From NCBI RefSeq assembly GCF_020080835.1, contig NC_058165.1, forward strand, positions 19,775,026-19,839,025: a stretch of DNA of 64,000 nucleotides, given 5' to 3'. This DNA comes from Cotesia glomerata (lineage: Eukaryota > Arthropoda > Insecta > Hymenoptera > Braconidae). The notes under the pieces were generated by a model that saw only the letters and a program-made list of their open reading frames with translations, was not told where the DNA came from and made no database searches. Made by a program: the position numbers and the translations under genes. Shown here piece after piece: positions 57,706-64,000 of the stretch (its first letter is position 1; every line of letters begins with the position of its first letter).

Positions 57706-59489
57706 TAAATATATAAAATATATAAAATATATGAAAAATTCATGTGGGTACTCAAATGAAAGGTCTCGATGAGCGTAATGTCGGGATGAGCTTATATCAT
57801 TAAAAATGTCAGTAATTGACAAGATACAAGGTCATTTCTTAACTATTGACGTTTTTGAAGATATAAGCTGATCCCGATGTTACACTCATCAAGAGCTTTC
57901 ATTTGAGTACCCACATACACTTTTGATATATTTTTCATATATAAATATATAAAATATATAAAATATATGAAAAATTCATGTGGGTACTCAAATGAAAGGT
58001 CTCGATGAGCGTAATGTCGGGATGAGCTTATATCATTAAAAATGTCAATAGTTCACAAGATACAAGATAATTTCTTAATTATGTATTTACACAGAAAAAA
58101 AGGTTCACTTGAACCAAGAAAATATTTTTCTTCCTTATTATTTTCTTGAGAAAAAAAAATTTTTTTTTGACAAGAATCTTCACTCATTCTAAAAATTAAT
58201 TCTCTTGCTTTAAGAAATACGTATCTTGATCCAAGAAAATTTATTTAAGTCAAGAAAATCTTGTTGTTTTGAGAAAATTCAGCCTCGAAGCTCAAAAAAA
58301 TTTAGTTCTTGATAGAAGTTAATTTTCTTGTCTTGAGAAAATTTCTCTCTTGCTCCAAAAAATTAAATATAAAGATAGAAGTAAATTTTCATTAATATTT
58401 TTATTGATTAACATGTCTAATGGCAAGATCAAATAATATTTCATAATTTTTTTCATTCAATATGTATAATTGCACGCTAAAATAATATAAAATGAGTATC
58501 CACAGATTCGGTAGAATCTGGCGCCAAGTTTCGTTCAAATCCGTTGTAAACGGAGCGCCAGACTACCGACTGTGTTTACTGTAAGCAGACCGGTATTTTG
58601 AGGTTACAATATTTTATTTAATTCTACGGTACTTCTTGTTCCTAAATTTTATATTATAACAGTAATTCATGCTTTATTTTACTGATATTAATTAATTATA
58701 TTCAATTATAATAATTAATCTACTTGAAATTATTAAATTTTATCAACACAAACTATAGCAAGCTCAAAAATTTCGATCCTGACTTTTTTTCTATGTAAAA
58801 AGTGACATGCCATAGACTAAATAATTCGAGAATACATGGTAATCTTCCAATAGATGGGAAACTACAGTTAAAAAAATACATTTCACAGCTTGCATCTACA
58901 TCCGCCAGGGTGCGCTGGAATTGTTTTTACATAAACAGTAGCATCAAGGGGAGAGTTTGCTATAAAAAATGCAGCTGACGCGAGATTTAAGTTGGTACCA
59001 ATTGTAAATTTTTATTATAATTACAAAAAATACTAAAATCCGAACAAAAACAGTTTCACTGTAAAAAAAATCGCGCCAAGTCCACGTTCATAAGACTATT
59101 AAGAAAAAAAAATTTCTTATTTCTTTACAAAAATATATAAAATAAAAAAATTAAAAAATCCAAATAACCGATATGATTGTATTTGATTTTCGGAAATTAA
59201 AAAAAATTTTATTGTAAATTTAAAAATTAAAAAAATATTTTGGAACGTACTTGGTGTGCGTCATTGTGTATTTCAATTTTTTTAAAGTCCTAATAAATAG
59301 ATTTTACGAATTTCAGTAAAATATTTTGCAACCACGCACACTAAATGCCTTCCAAAATTTTTTTTTAATTTTCAAATTTACAATAAAATTTTTTTTAATT
59401 TCCGAAAATCAAATACAATCATATCGGTTATTTAGATTTTTTAATTTTTTTATTTTATATCTTTTTGTAAAGAAATAAGAAATTTTTTT

Positions 59490-59570
59490 TTCTGCCCTCC
59501 AGGCGGAAAGTGGCAACTTTCGGCCCGCTGCGCTAAACGAAATTGCCGCTTTCCGCCTCTGTCGGACAGA
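59490..59570. repeat. palindrome module P8
   Basis: GGCGGAAAGTGGCAAC pairs with ATTGCCGCTTTCCGCC. Reversed counterpart of P7. Confidence 0.8.
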
Positions 59571-59711
59571 AAAATAGTATACAAACCTATGGCAGGAAAA
59601 TAATAAATATCTCAGATCACATATATGTCGACCTCGGCTTCGCCTCGGGCAACATATATGTGTTCTGAGACATTTCTCATTTTCTTGCCACAGGTGTGTA
59701 ATATACTATTT
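59571..59711. repeat. palindrome module P9
   Basis: AAAATAGTATAC border, arms GGCAGGAAAA/TTTTCTTGCC and CAGATCACATATATGT/ACATATATGTGTTCTG, core CCTCGGCTTCGCCTCGG, border ATATACTATTT. Counterpart of P6 with coordinated arm changes. Confidence 0.9.
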
Positions 59712-60472
59712 CTCCTGCCTAAGCCGAAAGTTCAAATACCTTCCGCTTGCAGCCGGAATAAAGCAGCAATTTCTATCCTCGGAATAAATGAACGCGCACG
59801 CGCAATAGTGCCTACATCGGCTCTCACGCATTGTACGTTCTTCTCTTTAACACATACTTTTTCCGTCAGCACTTCATGTTGCGTCATTAGTGCAATATAC
59901 TATAATTATAATAAAAATAATGTAATTTAGTGATAATGTGATTTATGATAATGTTTAGTGATAATTTAGTGATAATGTTATAGTTTGAAAATTTCAAAAA
60001 TTATCATATTGTACCAAAAAAAGGTTGATTTACATAAAATATGTTAAATCACCAAGTCACTAGAATTATTCTTATATTAAAATTATCATCTAATATTATT
60101 ATTAAGATTATCCATAATTATTATGAAATGAATACTTATAATTACTATTAATATTTATCAATATGAATATTTAAAGTTATAACACAAAATTAATTTTTTT
60201 AATATCTTTACTTAAATAATAATTTTAAATTATTAGTTATGATAATTTTAAATTAAGTCACTAAAATTATTCTTATATTAAAATTATCATCTAATATTAT
60301 CATTAAGATTATCCATAATTATTATTAAATGAATGCTTATAATTACTATTAATATTTATCAAAATGATTATTTAAAGTTATAATAAAAATTATTCTGTTA
60401 TTTTCATAACACTAATTATTTTTTTTAATATCTTTACTTAAATAATAATTTTAAATTGTATTTTTTCTTGAC

Positions 60473-60519
60473 TGGGGGGGCTCCGCCCCAGCCTACCGGG
60501 GCTTCGCCCCTGGACCCCT
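60473..60519. repeat. two GC-rich hairpins
   Basis: GGGGGGCTCCGCCCC and GGGGCTTCGCCCC, seven bases apart, at a junction absent from the 34 kb copy of the block. Confidence 0.8.
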
Positions 60520-60582
60520 TCCATGATTACCTACGATGCTATTGCATTAAAAGCTTCGCGAACTTTCGGCTTGGCAGGAGAA

Positions 60583-60706
60583 AAAATAGTATGTGTGACA
60601 CGGGACGAAAGTACTACATCCTCACCCGCGCCTTCGGCTCGGGTGGCAATCACACACGCGGGACAGAATGTAGTACTTTCGTCCCTTGTGGCACAATATA
60701 CTATTT
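60583..60706. repeat. palindrome module P10
   Basis: AAAATAGTATG border, arm GGGACGAAAGTACTACAT pairs with ATGTAGTACTTTCGTCCC, core GCCTTCGGC, border ATATACTATTT. The complete form of which P3 is one half. Confidence 0.9.
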
Positions 60707-61044
60707 CTCAATAGTCTTATGAACGTGGACTTGGCGCGATTTTTTTTACAGTGAAACTGTTTTTGTTCGGATCAAATATTCTCGAGAAAAATTTTCTCAA
60801 GGTGAGAAAATTTTTTTCTCAGCTAAAGTAGGTGGCGCTGCTTCCCTAAAGTATCTAAAGATCTTGATCAAATATAAACATTTACTGTATCAAGTATTTA
60901 TGATAGAATTAAGAAAAAATGACCCACCCAAAATAGAATTTAAAGAAAAATTCTTGGCCAACACAACTTCGGTCTTCCTTCAGGCACCCGACAAATTTTC
61001 TTGAGTCAAGAATTTTGTTTTCTAGTCAAAAAATTTTTCTTTCA

Positions 61045-61880
61045 AAAAAGTGCAATCTTTTAAAAATATTTTTTCTGGTATATTAATTTATTTTCACTAA
61101 ATTTTACAGCTTGCCTGCCGACTGTAAGCGTTTTAACCACAACAATGCACCAAAAGAATATTTTGGGCAATTTACAAAAAGTGTAAAATCGTTGAATTAG
61201 TCTAAAAATTCCTCGGTTATTTTTTTTTTTCAGCCAAACTATCACTTGGACTTTGCTTATTATTTTACTCCATAAACTAGAATCATAATAAATAATAACA
61301 GAGCTGAGAGATGGTCGAAAAAAAATTAAACAATAGACTGGAAGCTGGTATGCGTCGACTCTGGGTGAAAAAGCAATCTACGGCAATTTAAATTTTTCAG
61401 ACAGTGGTTCTGTTTCGTCTAGTCTATTTCATAGCACATAGTCAGCGGTTTCACGCGAGCATGATTATACCTTTTGTTAGATTGGCCTATTGCCACCATC
61501 ACCACACACATATTTATATATATATTCCCAGCGCAGCTTTAATAAACCAACCATCAACCAACCAAAACAACGAGAAAGGTGCGAATATTATGGGGGCAAT
61601 AAAAAATTCCTTATCACGATCTATACTAATATTTTTCGATCGAAACCACAGACCGATTTACACCTGCTCGTTCTTCAAACTCTATTAAAAAGTTATACGT
61701 GCGCTATGATTTTTTTTTGATCAGGTGCAATATAATTTTTAATGGTTTGATAATTTAATAAATGTTAAATTCATTTTTTTAAGAATTAATAATAAAAATA
61801 AATTACAAGAATTAAATAAATTAATTTTTTAAAGAATTTATGAGTAAAATACAATTATAAATTGAAGAAAAATTAATTTA
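61045..61880. other. intergenic stretch, nothing recognised
   Basis: Overlapping short + frames at 61404-61720 have no domain. 61740-61880 is AT-rich. Confidence 0.4.
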
Positions 61881-62210
61881 TATAGGGGAGGGGGGGGGGG
61901 CAAAATGGGGTACTTGAGTAATCGTTATGATTTTAAGGACTTAAATACGCTGATTTTTCTCATTTTCAGTCGTAATTAAAGAAAAATAATCAAATTTCAA
62001 GTTGCCGTAGAAAAAAAATTTTTTTTTTTTTGCGGGCAAAATGGGGTAAGGTAAAAGCCCCAATTATTGACGGGGGTCTAAATATTGACACCCTAAATTA
62101 TCTTTAAATATATTAAATTATCTGTAATAAGAATAACGATCAAATAAATTTTTATTAAATTCTAATTAATTAAAAAATTGAAAAAAAATCACTTTCAGTT
62201 CAAAATATTA
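61880..62210. repeat. fragments of G-rich-ended and GGTAAAAGCCCC-ended repeats
   Basis: TAGGGGAGGGGGGGGGGC near 61883 and GCGGGCAAAATGGGGTA near 62031 resemble element T-type ends. AAGGTAAAAGCCCCAATTAT at 62045 is the end of the repeat also seen at 29632. Confidence 0.5.
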
Positions 62211-62213
62211 AAT

Positions 62214-63019
62214 ACTAGCCGTTACCCGCCCGCTTCGCGTGGCGTACAATATACGTGTATTTGTATATCTATATTCACAAATATAGGTATAAAAATACAT
62301 AGAGTGATCATATAATGGTACATGATCATCTATTAGGGCTTTTACCTTATATAAAAATTTTTAATTTTTTTTATATTTAATGCCTTCTTATTATCCTTTA
62401 GGAATTGAATTTTATAATTTTTTAATTAACGCCCACGCAAGGATTTGTGAGGGTGGCATTTCATAAAATTCATTCTTTACAGCTCAAAAACTCCAAAAAA
62501 ATCAATCTGGCCAAGTTTCAATCCTTTAGCTGCTATAGATTAAAAGGTACAATTTCTTTTAATTTTACGCCCACGCACGGACATGTGGGGTAGAATTTAA
62601 TGAAATTTATTCTTAACAGCTCAAAAACGCCAAAAAAGCATTCTGGCCATGTTTCAAAGTATTAATAGCTATAGATTGAAATTTACGAATTTTTTCTTAA
62701 TTTGACGCCCACGCACGGGCACGCCAGGGGGGTGGAATGTCACAGAATTCGTTTTTAAAAAATTTCTAAATGTAATTTGAAACATTCTGACCAAGTTTTG
62801 AACTATTAAAAGCCATAATTGAAAAATATGAATTTTTTTTCGTGAACACCCCCGCAACCCCCCTTGTGGGTGGAATTTCGTGAAATCCGTTCTTAGCTGA
62901 CCTCTACTTGGCAAAAGGAATATTCCTGCCAAATTTCAAGTCTCTAGGTCTTATAGTTCCAGAGATATCGTGATGAGTGACTATCTATATCTATAGAAAG
63001 TCTCCTATATATATATAGA
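62214..63019 (-). mobile_element. Helitron-like element H, copy 2
   Basis: Same GC-rich CTAG end and TCTATATATATATAGG end as H1. Near 62258-62400 it carries extra DNA including a half copy of the 57636 palindrome. The rest is nearly identical to H1. Confidence 0.65.
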
Positions 63020-63505
63020 TTAATTATTAAAAAAAAATCAAGTTACCACCAGTTCATCAAATCAGCTTACGAGCGTCTATTTTCTTAACAACTTTGGTTA
63101 GAAAAGCATTTTTTTTAACTGCCGAGTTTAAATTAATTTTTTCATGTAATTATATGACCTATTTTTTTTTTTAATTAACAGTACATGAAATATTTATAAA
63201 ATTGAATAATCGAAATTAATTGTATGCTTTATAATATTTAAATAATGGGAGTCAATAACTAGTTCATAATTTTTATGGTGAATCCCATATTGACAGCCAG
63301 TCGACAGCGCTATGACGCCTTTTTTTTTAAGTATAAAATACGTTACGCGATTATATACAAGGCTTTTAACTGTCAAATAACTCGGCGTGTTTTGGTGTTA
63401 AATAAGTTTTTGAATAAATTGTTATATTTTTAATAATAATTAATCATTCATAGAAATTAACTTTAATAATATTGATTACTTTATATCAAGTTTTGATAAA
63501 TAAAA
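63020..63505. other. AT-rich intergenic stretch, nothing recognised
   Basis: A 60-codon - frame at 63194-63376 has no features. No repeat shared with the window. Confidence 0.45.
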
Positions 63506-63607
63506 ATATAACCAAATGATTCGACGCATGCGCAGTAGGGGCGTCAATAATTGGGGTTACGGTACGTCAATATTTCGATCAATCAGTTTTTTAATCCGTC
63601 AATAACA
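63506..63607 (+). mobile_element. second copy of the 29326 repeat fragment
   Basis: ATAACCAAATGATTCGACGC through CGTCAATAA with a few substitutions. Confidence 0.75.
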
Positions 63608-64000
63608 CCGGCACACAAAAAAAATTAAGTAGAATGTGCATTTTACCGGACCTACCTAAGGGTACGTATTTTGGTCCGCTAAATCCGAATTTGAGGTCAG
63701 TTTTGACCCCTACACCCTTGAAATTTCGAGAAAACTTCGAAAAACCGTAAAAATGATGAAAATCGGCAGTTTTAATGATAAAAAAATTTTTTGGAACTAA
63801 ACTAAGCGTGATTTTCATGTATTTCGATCCGCTGAATATGAATCGAAACTTTATTGAGACCACGAGCCGTTTTAAATGTTAAAAAGGTGAATAGACTAAA
63901 AAAATTAAGATGCGAATTGAAGACATCAGAAGATACAACATTTTATCTGAATTGGACCAGAAAAAGTTTTTTTATCATAAAAACTATATTTTTCGGAATT
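63608..64000. repeat. unclassified repeat running off the right edge
   Basis: GGCACACAAAAAAAATTAAG start, then loosely repeated GTACGTATTTTGGTCCGCT and GTATTTCGATCCGCTGAAT phrases. The - frame at 63591-63863 is repeat-derived. I cannot define the far end. Confidence 0.4.

Larger units (their letters stand above)
56255..58087 (-). mobile_element. family J element, copy 6
   Basis: Left end CTAGCAATCTTGCAGTCACT (terminal hairpin region on the - strand). Multiple J phrases in both orientations, with a TA microsatellite at 57341-57402. The right end meets element E2. Confidence 0.6.
58500..60770 (+). mobile_element. element D, copy 2, full form with palindrome cargo
   Basis: CCACAGATTCGGTAGAATCT at the left and GAAACTGTTTTTGTTCGG at the right. 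Both ends carry GCGCCAAGT-CGTTCA in inverted order. An inner inverted pair (59038 and 60712-60770) surrounds the palindrome block. Compared with D1 it has an extra ~1.3 kb. Confidence 0.75.
58090..61042 (-). mobile_element. element E, copy 2, reversed, interrupted by D2
   Basis: Left part 58090-58499 and right part 60771-61042 together match E1. The break falls in ATTTGATAC-ACATTTTATATT of E1, with AT present on both sides of D2. CAAGAA/TTCTTG arrays at both ends. The outer right terminus is truncated. Confidence 0.8.

Overview
AT-rich insect genomic DNA. The single clearly functional gene part is the last coding exon of hairy, a bHLH-Orange repressor, on the + strand near the left edge (1780-2604), ending in the Groucho-recruiting WRPW motif. 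The protein resembles hymenopteran Hairy as I remember it. Together with the low GC and dense non-autonomous transposons, this suggests a wasp-like hymenopteran, but the order is an inference and not proven here.

Layout. 1-1779 is the end of a hairy intron filled with a degenerate ~60-75 bp repeat. 1780-2604 is the exon. From 2605 to about 4140 is a probable 3' UTR: an A/T homopolymer stretch, then three 8-mer matches to the miR-124 seed, a Pumilio-type site, an extensive miR-7 match and a late AATAAA. From 4.2 kb to the right edge I find no further intact cellular gene. About 60 kb of intergenic DNA alternates between mobile elements or satellites and short, more GC-rich, apparently single-copy islands (about 8.8-9.5, 14.7-15.6, 38.6-39.5, 41.1-42.1, 44.1-44.6, 45.8-46.5, 51.2-51.9 and 55.3-56.2 kb). 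Several islands carry CACGTG or CACGCG sites and could be cis-regulatory.

Mobile DNA. (1) Elements starting CAC-G-A-rich with 2-bp target duplications, each family carrying its own short subterminal motif array (called A, C, E, L, N). (2) Elements starting CCC with 2-bp duplications (B, O, Q, R, S, Y), plus TA-flanked T and M. (3) Two TTAA-flanked elements (V, W) sharing one TTAA. (4) Helitron-like families: H (TC...CTAG ends) and J, which carries ~107-bp minisatellites and a ~541-bp higher-order satellite. (5) Non-LTR retrotransposon remains: gag zinc knuckles, split endonuclease, RT C-terminus, a 3' tail. (6) tRNA-derived SINE-like pieces. Many are nested, and empty paralogous copies inside the window prove several insertions.

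The most unusual structure is a set of modular palindromes (25.64-25.91, 34.03-34.87, 59.49-60.71 kb). They are bounded by an AATAGTATA-type border and usually centred on a CCGAGGC-GCCGAGG loop. Arms differ between modules but stay self-complementary. In one pair of corresponding modules both arms changed in step while the adjacent ~200-300 bp stayed almost identical.
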